Position numbers and translations under genes: made by a program. Source: Platycnemis pennipes (Eukaryota > Arthropoda > Insecta > Odonata > Platycnemididae). Taken from it: DNA of 64,000 nt. Numbering within the stretch: the first letter of the stretch is position 1; each line of letters begins with the position of its first letter. Shown here piece after piece: positions 1 through 10,600 of this stretch. A model generated the notes under the pieces. It saw only the letters and a list, made by a program, of their open reading frames with translations. It did not search any database and had not been told where the DNA came from. Location: positions 32,883,859 to 32,947,858 of the forward strand of contig OW121858.1 in NCBI GenBank assembly GCA_933228895.1. The letters are read 5' to 3'.

Positions 1-286
1 CCTTGAAGTCCTGGCACTCTCTCTCTCTCCTCTGGCCTTGAAGTCCTGGCACTCTCTCTCCTCTGGCCCTGAAGTCCTGGCACACTCTCTCTCTCCTCTG
101 GCCCTGAAGTCCTGGCACTCTCTCTCTCTCCTCTGGCCTTGAAGTCCTGGCACTCTCTCTCTCCTCTGGCCCTGAAGTCCTGGCACTCTCTCTCTCCTCT
201 GGCCCTGAAGTCCTGGCACTCTCTCTCTCCTCTGGCCCTGAAGTCCTGGCACTCTTTCTATCCTCTGGCCTCGGTCCAGCAGCTCG
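1..286. repeat. 36-bp minisatellite array, cut by the window start
   Basis: About eight head-to-tail copies of a unit of roughly 34-36 bases that begins CTTGAAGTCCTGGCAC, continues with a CT-rich run of variable length and ends CTCTGGCC. On the minus strand the unit reads as a 12-residue repeat of the type DFKARGxRECQ. The array runs off the left edge of the window, so its true length is unknown. Variation between units is mostly in the CT dinucleotide count, as expected for slippage. Confidence 0.92.
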
Positions 287-720
287 AGGCACTGTGGCCA
301 TGAGAGAAGGAATACCTTGTGTTTTTGGTTCTGGTCAGTTGTTTGGCTGATCTTCCTCGTTAGAGCTGGCATACGAACGTCGTACTTTTTCTCGTTGTTG
401 AAATCCGGCACACCCAATGAATCAATGCGTAATATGTCCGGGATGAACAACAAATACCTTCCTTCCTTTCCACAAGAAAACCAGTCATCTACGGTGCGTC
501 ATGTCCGCTTTCCATTACGACGTTGGTATCATGTTCACATTCTCTCTCCAACTCTAGAGAAGTCTCCTTAAGCCTCTTGTTTGATTCATTATCATATGGG
601 ATGACAGTGGACAAGTTGTGTCTGCAGATGCACATTGCTCAGTCCATTCTCCTTCCGTAAATGGGGATGCAACCCCACGCTCATCTTCTATGTTGTAGCC
701 CTTGTGTCCTTCCACTGAAT

Positions 721-1115
721 CAGCACCAGATGGTGGATCTGAATGTCCTTGGTGCTGATCAAATTGTGATGCAGATGCTCCAGGTATCCACGTAGCCCCC
801 TTCTCTAAGTGCTGGACTGGTCCCAATTGGCTTGTGGGTGAAGTGCTGGCTCTCTCTCTGTCCTCTGGCCTTGAAGTCCTGGCACTCTCTCTTTCCTCTG
901 GCCTTGAAGTCCAGGCACTCTCTCTCTCCTCTGGCCTTGAAGTCCAGCAGCGCGGGGCATTGTGGCCATGGTGATAGTGGTTCTGCGAGGACAGTGGTCA
1001 AAACCTAAGAGGTAGAGCAGCAACAGGCGATGGATCGGAATGTGCTTGGGGCTGATCAGATTGTAATGAAGAAGCTTTAGATATGCCCATAACCCCCTGC
1101 TCCAACATACTCTCC
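721..1115. repeat. Diverged direct duplication around the minisatellite
   Basis: The stretch 721-815 (CAGCACCAGATGGTGGAT...) recurs in diverged form at about 1018-1115 (CAGCAACAGGCGATGGAT...), including the shared GGTGCTGATCA / GGGGCTGATCA segment. With the two minisatellite arrays this shows that one block of a few hundred bases was duplicated. Between the arrays (287-720) I see no supported gene. Confidence 0.6.
838..960. repeat. Second array of the 36-bp minisatellite
   Basis: Three to four further copies of the unit seen at 1-286. The sequence just after both arrays is also shared (CAGCAG, then GGCATTGTGGCCATG or close variants, near 276-302 and 945-970). The arrays therefore sit inside a larger duplicated block. 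The minus-strand frame stays open through the array (about 1251 to 805), but the open frame is a by-product of a unit length divisible by three, so I do not call a gene. Confidence 0.85.
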
Positions 1116-1254
1116 CAGTACACGAAGAATGTGAAAGAGGAGTGATGGGTCCTATGCTGGATGGAAATCCACTCAGTCTATTAACACCAGTACTCACCAA
1201 AAAAGAGGGTAACCAGAATGTGATAAATACCATTCTTCTAGCTAGAAACACTAG

Positions 1255-1500
1255 GTTAACGGGACCTTAGAAACAATTCTAGGCGATTCTCCGGAGAGTT
1301 TGACACGTATAATTGCTTTTTTAAAAGACATCAATGTTTTCAATAAAGTATAAAATCTTTGTGTGAGACCACGACCAGCACATGTTATCACATTAATGTA
1401 ACTGAGTGTAATACCGTATTACGTACATTACATGGATGAGAGTGGTGCAAAATGACCTCAGCTGTCGACGCACCAAAAACACCAAATACTACTACTACCA
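1255..1500 (+). mobile_element. 5'-truncated I-type LINE, 3' end only
   Basis: The plus-strand frame from about 1262 encodes the last ~25 residues of the ORF2 protein found complete at 12201-15902 (ETILGDSPESLTRIIAFLKD resembles the intact C-terminus). A 3' UTR follows, ending in the same hairpin-forming tail (GGTGCAAAATGACCTCAG..., 1450-1481) and a CTA-rich end near 1500. It is a short, dead-on-arrival insertion. Confidence 0.75.
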
Positions 1501-1522
1501 AAAGGGGAACCATTGATGTCAC

Positions 1523-2070
1523 TTAGGCAAATTGCCTTTTTGGCAAATGGATTCCAATACATTGAACTGTTCTTCGGTCGGAGGTAGCAGTAAAAACAAC
1601 GGCGTTAAGAAACAGAAGGTTTATTGACAAGACACAAATTAGCCACAAGACAATCAAAGGGGGGAAGGGGGAAAAAGGAGAGGGAATGACGTGGTAATAA
1701 GGGATCACACGCAAGGGGGGGGGGGGGTCCGGTCACCTCCTCTGGTCCAACCACCTCTGCCGGACGCGGTCTCGGGCGCGGGACGAAGAGCGAGAAGCGG
1801 CGTCGGAGTGGTCCGTGCGCGGTGGTGTGCTACCCCAAACTCAGCACTCGTTCCTGGGCTCCGCGGCTATTTATTGGGCCGGACCCATTAAATTGCAGGT
1901 AGGGGCCTGGCACTTCCACGCCGTGGCCACGGGCAAGCAATGACCCGATAATTTGGGGTGATGCCTCTGCCCTCACGCCCGACCTCGAACAGGGGCAGGG
2001 AACTACGTCACCTGCCCGCTCCTGGTTCTCCGAGTGTCTTGAGATGTCCCTCACGGACAGCTCATCATGC
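1523..2070 (-). mobile_element. LTR-like sequence, probable solo LTR
   Basis: Read on the minus strand this GC-rich block has a TATA-like AATAAATAG (plus 1867-1875) and, about 245 bases downstream, a polyadenylation signal AATAAA (plus 1620-1625) followed by a GT/T-rich stretch. That spacing and order are typical of U3-R-U5. No gag or pol remnant adjoins it, and exact TG/CA ends and a target duplication were not found. It could instead be the promoter and first exon of an unrelated unit. The polyG run near 1718-1727 is notable. Confidence 0.38.
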
Positions 2071-2269
2071 CATAAATAATACGGTGTGAGTGATAGCCGA
2101 TAGGGATTCTCCAGCGTTTCATAATAAGAAATTATTAGGCATAAGCTTCCATTGGGATATTCTTAATTCTTAAATGCAAGCTGCGAATCGGTGCCAAGAG
2201 AATATCCTTCTTTAAATCCGTTCATACTGCATATTTACCTGCGAAAAGGAAAACCTTGTCTTTGTGAGA

Positions 2270-2998
2270 CACATTTCGTTGTGTAGCGTATACACAGCAG
2301 AACTCTTCGACATAATAATGGCCCTCGATTCCGTTGCTGGTGATGGTAGTCCGACCGCGAGCTAGACATCCCGGTCAATCAGTTTCCGTGGCATTGTGCC
2401 TAAAGGTGGTTTAAATGCTCTCCTTCAACCTTCTGTTCATCTCCATCGAGAGGTCATTCTATGGAGGTCATTCAGTGGAGTGACGTATGGAAAAACGTGA
2501 CAAGTAACAAATTGCGAGCTATCAAAGCGGTTACGTCAGTGTGGCCCACTTCTGTCGGGAGAAGTCGTAGGGAGGAGAACATCATTGCAAGACTGAGAAT
2601 CGGCCACTGCGCCCTGACCCACTCACACCTCTTCACTGCAGAGAAGACTCCACCTCGATGCGGAGACTGTGAGAGCCTTCTTACTGTGCGACACCTCCTG
2701 ACGGAGTGTGACAAGTACCGGCTTATGCGCAATAGTCTAGGCATCAGGGGAGGCCTAGAATACGTTCTAGGCGATGATCCTGTTCGCCTTAGCCGTGTTA
2801 CAACTTTCCTTAGGAAAACTGGCCTTTTAACTCAATATAATGTGCAAAATGTTTATATAAATTGTTATATATTAATTGTTACATATGCAACTGCTGCCAT
2901 ATTAAATTTGGAAAAAAATATTATGATGCAATTAGATTGTGCGTGGTGCTAATGACCTTAGTCGTCGACGCACCCGTAATCCCAAACCTACCACTACC
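2270..2998 (+). mobile_element. 5'-truncated I-type LINE with internal deletion
   Basis: From about 2280 (TGTGTAGCGTATACACAGC) the sequence matches the RNase H region of the intact LINE at 15186 onward. It then skips most of that domain and resumes in a clean frame from 2461 with the C-terminal Cys/His region of ORF2 (NKLRAIKAVTSVWPTSVGR; then CGDCESLLTVRHLLTEC). The frame ends at 2952, overlapping the tail hairpin (2942-2972), and the tail ends CCTACCACTACCAG. The copy differs at many positions from both full copies, so it is an older insertion. Confidence 0.85.
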
Positions 2999-3354
2999 AG
3001 GTCATTTTCCCTCCTCAATGCCTTCATCTCGCTCTCCATTGCTTTCATTCTCCAGGACATTCCTGTACAGGAAGTGCATGGAACACTTGTTTTTTGAGCC
3101 AGTTTTCTCAGTCGACACCTCCTGCGTTCCCCCCTCGCATCGTCTTCTGCATATCCCCCTTCTAAGGGAGAATCTCCCGGAACACCTTTTTTCGGGAAGC
3201 TGTGTGCAACTCGGTGGCTTTTATATGGTCCTAAACGGCCTAGAATGAGAAGGTGAAAGTTGATGAGGGGAAGATAATATCATGTGCAATGATGAATGTT
3301 TCTTTTTAGATGCGTTGCAACGAAGCGTAGATATATGTTAACATAACATATGGA

Positions 3355-4345
3355 TACGTTATTAACATATGGATATAATGAACAAACATCGACATACTTC
3401 ATTTTTTTGCCTTCCGCAACTTCATAAAATAGCCGTCCTGCATTGGTTCTGACGCCAAAGTAGTCATCCCTTGGATCGAGCGGCTTTTTCTTGGCTACTG
3501 GGCTGTTTATCACATAGGAGTTCAGTTGGGGGTCCCCGTGCAATATTCTCTGTAATTCACACTTCCAGATTTCCACCAGATCACAATTTCCCCGGAGGAG
3601 TATTTCACGTCTTCTCATTGTGCTTTCGTATCTGGTATTCATGTTTTCCCCAGTACTATTAGCAATTGGACTCTCTTTGTTCTCAAAGCATTTTGGGCAA
3701 CCATGATAGTAGCACCCGTATAACTGAAACACGGTTATTTTCTCCCCCTCCTCGAGATACCCATCAACCTTCCTCCCCAAGAGTCGTGCCTCATGTCCAT
3801 TTCCCGCGTGATTGATTTTCACCCCCTTTTCTTTTCCTCGGTCAAAAGCCCAAGTACAGCCGTATGGGATTGTCGGTCTTTTCATCTGTAGCCACCTGGT
3901 GGTGCAGTTGCTACTGTATTTTTCTTTAAAAAATTTCTTTTGAAGGCGAGCATGCACGCTCCAGCTATGGTCAGGGATTCCCTGAAGGGGTTCACGTTAG
4001 TTAATTTGAAAAATCTATTGCAAAACTTCATTGAAGCCAGCCGTAATATGGCGACGTCGTTAATGCAATACTCACGGAGTTCCTTTTCATATTCAAAGTG
4101 GGTTTGGTTTTCGTACCATAATCAAACTCTCTTCTTTCGTTTTCTTTCATAGTATTTGCACCGTATGCATCTTTTGGTGGCGGGATCCCTACGTATTTCC
4201 TCTCATTAAAGAAATGGGGAAAATAGTCTTTCCTAACATCTACGGACAAGTCAAAAGCTTTTGGCAATTAAGCGAAGGACATGGGCATGAAATTCAATGA
4301 ATCGATAAACTTTAAAGTATCCCACTGCATCGAAATAATTTTTGT
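3355..4345 (-). pseudogene. Decayed protein-primed DNA polymerase B, Polinton-type
   Basis: On the minus strand the frames hold recognisable pieces of a family B DNA polymerase of the Polinton/Maverick (adintovirus-like) kind. An exonuclease-region piece (4345 to about 4080) includes PKAFDLSVDVRKDYFPHFFN. A following piece in another frame (to 3957) leads into a third (3957-3280) with the VFQLYGCYYHGCPKC segment and the palm motif A DVCSLYPYVN at about 3370-3400. Damage visible: an in-frame TAA at 4268-4270, a frame change near 4080-4100, and loss of everything after motif A, where an ATATGTTAA repeat begins. No capsid, integrase or terminal repeats of a Polinton were found nearby, so this is a fragment. 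Confidence 0.75.
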
Positions 4346-4459
4346 CCCTGTCATCGAAACATTCCATTATTTCCATTATTCAATGCTTACATAAATCGAA
4401 TTTTTTCAATCAGTTTTTAATGAGCAGAACATTATTTGATAAATTTCATAGTAACTCAC

Positions 4460-5075
4460 CAATTATTCGTCGTCTTTTCTTCTGCATTTTCTTTTCTGCA
4501 GATTTTACTGCTTCTTCCGGTTCATCTCCGGAGTATTTACGTTTGGGGGCATCTCTCCCTTCCCTTTCCGGAGCAATAAAATGTAAAATTTCCAGGAAGA
4601 AAAATTATTGCAATGTAAAATACCAATACTATTAATTTAACTTATCAAGTACGTCTCTTGTTATTTCTTTTTGATTCAATGAAATCAAAGCATACAATAA
4701 TAACTCATATTGGAAGGAATCATTTCTTTGGTAATTTTATTAATATTTAAAAGAAAATGAGTAACGTTCACTCACTGGTAGCCCTGAATGTAGCTTCTGC
4801 GTCGTTAGCTGCTTTTACTAGAACCGCAGCATCTTCGTCCACCTCTTCGCTGAATGTTGCTTCTGCTTCATTAGCTGCTTTTGCCGGTTTGCCATCATCT
4901 CCATCAGCCTCCTCACCGACTCCTGCGAGTGAAAATGGAGTCAATTGTGATTGTGTTAAGGACAATCAATGATTAAAGGATAGCTTCACCATGCATGCAC
5001 AGCTATTGCAAACAATCGCTAAATAATTACTTTTTCTTACCGTGAATTTTCTGGATCCCTGAAGACTTTGAGATT
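4460..5075 (-). pseudogene. Putative spliced exons upstream of the polymerase relic
   Basis: Minus-strand segments with splice-like borders: 5075-5041 (TTCAG| ... CACG|GTAAG), 4922-4776 (ACTCGCAG| ... ACCA|GTGAGT) and about 4558-4460 (AAG| ... ATTG|GTGAGT). The middle one encodes an acidic stretch with a duplicated 13-residue unit (KAANEAEATF and KAANDAEATF). The last encodes a Lys/Arg-rich, nuclear-signal-like end (KKMQKKRRRII). Phases can be chained, but only with a particular acceptor in the third exon. They may be the N-terminal part of the polymerase gene or of a captured host gene. I do not recognise a domain. Confidence 0.3.
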
Positions 5076-5227
5076 CTGAACATTTGTACTTGGCGAAAGA
5101 CTTAAAACACACAAAATAAACAACAAACAAAAAATAATACACTAATTTAATCATTATTACTTCTAATCCCAAATTAATTAGAAAATTTTAATATTTAATT
5201 AAATAAGATAAAATCAAAAATAAATTG

Positions 5228-5836
5228 AAAAATAAATAATGACTCTATCATATAATAATTAATTATATTAATATTAAATTATTATATAATATTTTATAAT
5301 TATTGATTATAATATAAATATTTATACTTATTACAAATAAATATTGGAAGTATACTATTTCTTTAGGTATTTTTTATTCATCGAAATTGCTTAAACATTA
5401 ATTTTTACTTTTCACAAAGTCAACTTACGTTAGTTACTATTAATATTATCAAAATAACAACAAAGAAAATAAAAGACATTAAATAAGTTTTAATTAAATT
5501 ACATTGAAAAAGTTGATTATACAAAGAACTACTTTTAAAAACATTCAAAATCTCAATAAAATAAAACCATATCTTAATACATCTGAACCAAAATAGTAAT
5601 CGAGATTACAAACAAAAAACTCTAAATAACCGGAAATTAAATAGATAAAAGAACCTAAAAATAAAAAAGATAAAATACACCAATAATCAACACATTTGCA
5701 AATAAATTAAAGAGAATTGATATTTATTTATAATAAGTACAAATATTTATATTATAATAAATAATTATAAAATATTATATAAGAATTTAATATTAATATA
5801 ATTAACTGTTATATGATAGAGTTATTATTTATTTTT
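5228..5836. repeat. AT-rich inverted-repeat element with ~117-bp arms
   Basis: The segments 5228-5345 and 5720-5836 are reverse complements of each other with only about eight mismatches, separated by a 374-base AT-rich spacer. The outer end of each arm carries the same AAATAAATAAT(G/A)ACTCTATCATATAA block. No open frame lies in the spacer. It may be a foldback-type DNA element or a MITE; no clear flanking duplication was found. The minus-strand ORF at 6107-5835 runs directly into its right end. Confidence 0.88.
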
Positions 5837-6107
5837 ATATAAAATAGAGTTTCCTCTTTCTAGCAACCTCAAGGAGATCTATGTAGGAGCCCTCAACCAT
5901 GCCGAGGTATCGTTGCAAAGCGCCAACAATTCTCTCATTCACATTTTTATCTTTTGTCAGCTCATCCAAATAATTGGCGAATAGTTCAGCCTTTTTCGTT
6001 GATATTATTGGTTGACCCCCTCGAAGAATCTCTTCACTCTCCACCATTTCTAGGTTTGCCTTCGCGGCGCACTTACTTTGGCGAGACACGACACGCCTCT
6101 TAGCCAT
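5835..6107 (-). CDS. Unrecognised 90-residue frame, possibly a truncated exon
   Basis: The frame begins MAKRRVVSRQSKCAAK and continues with charged, probably helical sequence (KAELFANYLDELTKDKNVNER). Composition looks protein-coding and the base content is higher in GC than its surroundings. I recognise no family. Its last codons run into the AT-rich inverted repeat at 5836, so the true 3' part (or a splice donor) may have been cut off by that insertion. It lies on the same strand as the exons at 5075-4460 and could be an upstream exon of the same transcript. Confidence 0.3.
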   Translation of the reverse strand: MAKRRVVSRQSKCAAKANLEMVESEEILRGGQPIISTKKAELFANYLDELTKDKNVNERIVGALQRYLGMVEGSYIDLLEVARKRKLYFI

Positions 6108-6528
6108 TGCACCTAGCTCACAGGAAATAAAATTAACAATAACAAGGAAACAAAATAAACAAGGAAATAACGCCTGCCATGATATTCAGAAAGTCACCGC
6201 TTTGGCTCCTTCTAAAATACGACTGATGCAGAGTCACAAACAAGTCTGGCAAAATAACACAGAAAGAAAAACACGAGCCAAATCCACAAAAATAAACTTT
6301 ACTACGCATTTTAATGCAAATAATTTTATTACAACAAATATGTGACAAGAAGATACACAACATTTTTTAAAAATATTCAAACATCTTGCCGTCATTGTCT
6401 TTTCCTCAGCCACCAAATCATTCTTTTTTGCAATAATTATTTAAAAAATATTAGTAGCTGCACATAACAGAATTTTAGCTATATCTATTGATCCAAGTTG
6501 TCCGTCTAGTATTTTCCAGGGATAACCC

Positions 6529-6915
6529 TTAAGAAAAAATACTGGTGAATTACCTGGTAAATAACTGATGAATAATTAATCAGTTATTTGAAACACACCA
6601 GTTACTGGTGAGAAAATTCACCAGTTACTGGTGAGAAAATCACCAGTTACTGGTGAGAAAGTTCACCAGTTTTTTGGAATGCTTACCAGTTACTGGTGAG
6701 AAAATTCACCAGTTTTTTGAAATGCTTACCAGTTACCGGTGAGAAAATTCACCAGTTACTGGTGAGAAAATTCACCAGTTTTTTGAAATGCTTACCAGTT
6801 ACCGGTGAGAAAATTCACCAGTTACTGGAGAGAGAATTCACCAGTTTTTGAAATGCTTACCAGTTACTGGTGAAAAACTGATCTGTTTTTCAGACACCGG
6901 TTACAGGTGAAAGTT
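6529..6915. repeat. Minisatellite of palindromic CACCAGTTACTGGTG units
   Basis: A tandem array built from the near-perfect palindrome CACCAGTTACTGGTG, alternating with GAGAAAATT and TTTTTTGAAATGCTTAC spacers, giving periods of about 24 and 66 bases. It begins after CTTAAGAAAAAATACTGGTGAA (6530-6551). A related array in opposite orientation lies at 44200-44725 and has the same boundary sequence, so this is a dispersed repeat family and not a local expansion. Confidence 0.9.
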
Positions 6916-7478
6916 AGGTGTCATACCTACATTACCTGTGCTAATAAGAGTCCCCTTTGGTCTTCTTTACCACAACTTCCATAGATATGATACACAAGTG
7001 AAAACCAGTATCTCATTAAAAGTCATGTATCTCATAAAAGTGAAAATATTAAATTATAATAAATGTAATAATTTAAATGCACTTTCATTTACCTAATAAA
7101 TAACCATCAATGTAGAAATCGGAGACACTACACACATCAATGAAAAGGTTTTAAAAAAGATAACTGGCAATTCAGAAGAATGTTTGCAATCATGTTATCA
7201 ACCTACAAAATATATATTGCCTCTGACAAAGTAAAGCTTATTCAAGCAATTTAAATTGAAATACACACTCCAACGTAGGTACTCTTAGATAAGGCATCGC
7301 ACAATGTCGAAATTTTCAAACAAAAAAGTCATGTTGCATTCCATAATAAATTTAATAATGTCAGGTAACATACAAGAAAATATAAAAACAAAGTAAGCTT
7401 AATAGTAAAAAATTGCACTGGTCCCAACTTTGTTTGGGAGAAAGTCATGCATTCCCAATGAATGCTACATGTATACAA
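6916..7478. other. Intergenic, 3' side of the BEN-domain gene
   Basis: AT-rich sequence without an open frame I can support. It should contain the 3' UTR of the minus-strand gene ending at 7479, but I could not pick a convincing polyadenylation signal. Confidence 0.5.
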
Positions 7479-7666
7479 TTATTCAACTCCCTCCTGCAAA
7501 TTGGGACTTACATTTTCAGCATTAACCTCTTTCGTATATTTTTCAATAATTGCTTTCGCTGAAGGACATTTTGAAAAATTATTAATTATATTTGCTATGG
7601 ATTTCTTCACAACTTCTTCCACCTCAATTCTTTTCATTGAATCAGCCATGAACTCAGCCACGTAAT
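7479..7666 (-). CDS. BEN gene exon 8, C-terminus
   Basis: Acceptor CATTTTATAG|. With the single base carried over from exon 7 the joint reads GII-DYV-AEFM, the expected end of a BEN domain (K.I.dYv). The tail is amphipathic helix (KRIEVEEVVKKSIANIINNF) and ends at the TAA at 7481-7479. The intron (7667-7836) is short, with good consensus borders. Confidence 0.7.
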
Positions 7667-10600
7667 CTATAAAATGAGAATATTCATCAAATATTACTAT
7701 CCGTGATTGAGATATTAAGTGAATGAGGATATTCTATCTTTCAATTCTTTGCACAGAATGTTTGCATACTTAGAGCATGTGCAACACAAGTTTCAGGATT
7801 GGAAATGATGTAACACGGGAATACATGATGACTTACCAATAATGCCTTTAACTCGAGCTTCATTTAGTTTCCGTTTCGGGACTCGAGGGAAGTTCTTGTG
7901 CCCATTGGGTATTTTCTCTGTTAAATTTCCCAAGGCCATCTCCTCTTCTGTGAATAATTGGGAAAATAAATCCACAATAAGGACTGATAGTTTCCCTGAA
8001 TGCTTACAGCGGTTCAAGTCCACCGCACTTAGCTTTCTGTCGCCAAAACATATTTCAGTCTGCAATATAATTGACATCATGACCCTTTGAGCAAGGGGTC
8101 GACAATCATGCGATATATCGTATAGACTACTTTAATCGATTGTGGATGGGAAAACTTTTCCATCTCTAGACCCGCGAGAGGCGCTGCGGAGGCCGATATC
8201 TGAGATTCTGGCTCCTGATTGGCCGATTGGTTGAAATCAGCCATGTTAAGGAGTCTGAAAATATTGCTGTTGTGTTAAGTTCACCGATATGCTAAATTAA
8301 AGCATAATTGAGTGTTTACCGAGATAATTTTCTGTATTTGAGTGTGTTTTAAAGTGGAATCAACATGGCTACCTCATAAACTTGTGCCACTCTAGTGAAA
8401 GAGTGCAAGTGATGTTCGTATTATTTGCTTCGGTTATCGAAGGTGACAGGTTTGTTTACTTTAAAGTTGGCCGATAACTACAATGTCGTAGATGTTTCGT
8501 AAAATATATACAAAGGCTTTATGCATTATTACCGGAAACATCTTCTTTCACGGAACAATGTCCCAGATATGTTGGAAGGTAAGTGTATTAATGTTATTTT
8601 ATGATCTCGGCCGTGCATCATACCGTTGAAGCGTTATTGTTTTGAAATGAATGGTTGGTATAAGTTCACAATATGCTCTAACGATTTTCCTTTGTATTTC
8701 ACGGATTCTCTCGACGTTCTACCCAGAGGAACTTTTGATCTCTGTGCAGTGATAACAATCGACGATGGGAATGATTATTCTGAGGTGACTGCACTGCCAA
8801 GCACAATATCTTACGTATGTAATTTAGTGAAATTTCACATGTGGCATTAAAAAACTAATCTGTGAATATTGTGTCGTCGACAGGATAAGTGGTATTTCTT
8901 ACTCATTTCTTTTGATAATAATCATTAGCATGTAGCAGAAAATAGGAGTCGTTACCTTAACAAATCACACAGAAAACTAGTTCTGAGGAAACGTTTTCAT
9001 GTTACGTAATTAGTGATTTCTGTTAAACTATACGAATTCCATATCCTATCATTGTCTGATATTTGACCAAATAAGAATGTTTATTTGCACCAATCTACTT
9101 TTACTAAATGTCGGTATTCTACTTGGAATGATTTGTTTTGTATTGTGATTTTGTTTTGATGTTAATAAATATTTTTTCGTCAAATGCTGGCTTTTATCAT
9201 TACAGTTATCACCTTCCAGCTGATCTCGACTAGTTCCTTCGGTCCTATCAAAAGTTAGCCCATTTCTTTACACTATGGGGATTCATCAGTAATATCTTAA
9301 AGGGGATAAAAATCGTTGTTGTCCGTAAGATTCTGTTCAAATTAGCAAAATAGTTTGGAAATTGTAATGTTAAATGAGAGAAAACCGAAATAGTGACTTA
9401 ATTACGATTTCAACCTAGCGGCGAGCGTCTCGCGTTTCGCGATTTTCTCGCTTCTCACGATTCTCTCGCGGTTCTCGGGACCCGTAGCCTTCTGACACGA
9501 AGCCAGCCGGTGGCGCTAGTTTCCAGAAACCTATACGCATTGGCCTTATGGCAGTGTCATCCCCTTGCTTTGAGTGCCACACGACGATATATCGTCGTTT
9601 GCAGAATGTGCCAGAAGTGCCAACGACGATATATCGTCGTCTATGAGGAGACCTGTTAAAACAATGTTTTTCTCAATCTTTAACTCTTGTAAATTGTATA
9701 TCATACAAGAATGATCTTTTAATAACTACGTGGAACAATAATTTTGATTGTTAATGGAAATGATCAACAGCTTTGGTAATAAATTTTAACAGCTTTAAAT
9801 AACTGAATGTCGGATTGAATTTTCCGAGCGCCACATTTGGTTCTTACGAAACTGCTTCTGGTGCGACACTTTGGAAACTACATTGTTTGTTAGCCTAAAA
9901 CCAATTGACTTTCTTCTAATATTTTGAACTTTGTATTTATGTCGGAGATATTATATTTGGCGTGCTCTTATTTTTTTTATATGCTTAGAAACATTTTATT
10001 CTCTACGAAGTACATCGCATTCTCGTTCGTTTTGCGAACGACTCATGACATAGCAAAAAGACTTTAGGCTTCAAACATCTCTGCTATGTCGCTTCTGATG
10101 AGATAATTTGTTGCTGTTTCACTGCGATCAAGTCGTTGATTTTTAGCTATGAAGGGCAGACGAAAAGATACTACGTAACTCCTATCATGCTATCTCTCGC
10201 GTTGAGTCAGCTGGGGTGTTGAGTCAGCGATGTGGCTCCGATTGTCAACCTCGTTATCATAGTAGATGCGGCAGTAGTAATAGAAAGATGATGCTATGCA
10301 TAAAAAATTCAATGTGTGCATCTCTTGTTGTTACACATTGAAATAACACTAGTGGCTTTTTGAAAGTGAAATCTTTTACCTAATAAATGCCCCCCTGCGG
10401 GTAGGGGGATTGAGAATACTCCCGCAGTATCCCTGCTTGTCGTAAGAGGCGACTAAAAGGGCGGGGAGAACACCCCGAAAACAAACCCAGAGCCAACAAG
10501 GGTTGAGCCCGGACAGTCCTGTGGGTCAACTGTCTGTGTGCGGCCATACCACCTGGCCTGCGATCCACCCGCATGTTTGCCGTGTGCGGAGACCCGTAAG

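Noticed and set aside
1..286. Regular repeats at the window start as a CRISPR array
   Set aside because: Units are contiguous with no unique spacers, and the context is eukaryotic.
1691..1891. 66-residue GC-rich frame
   Set aside because: Sits in the LTR-like block; composition and the polyG run explain the open frame.
6529..6915. CACCAGTTACTGGTG array as a CRISPR-like structure
   Set aside because: The segments between palindromes are themselves repeated, so there are no spacers.
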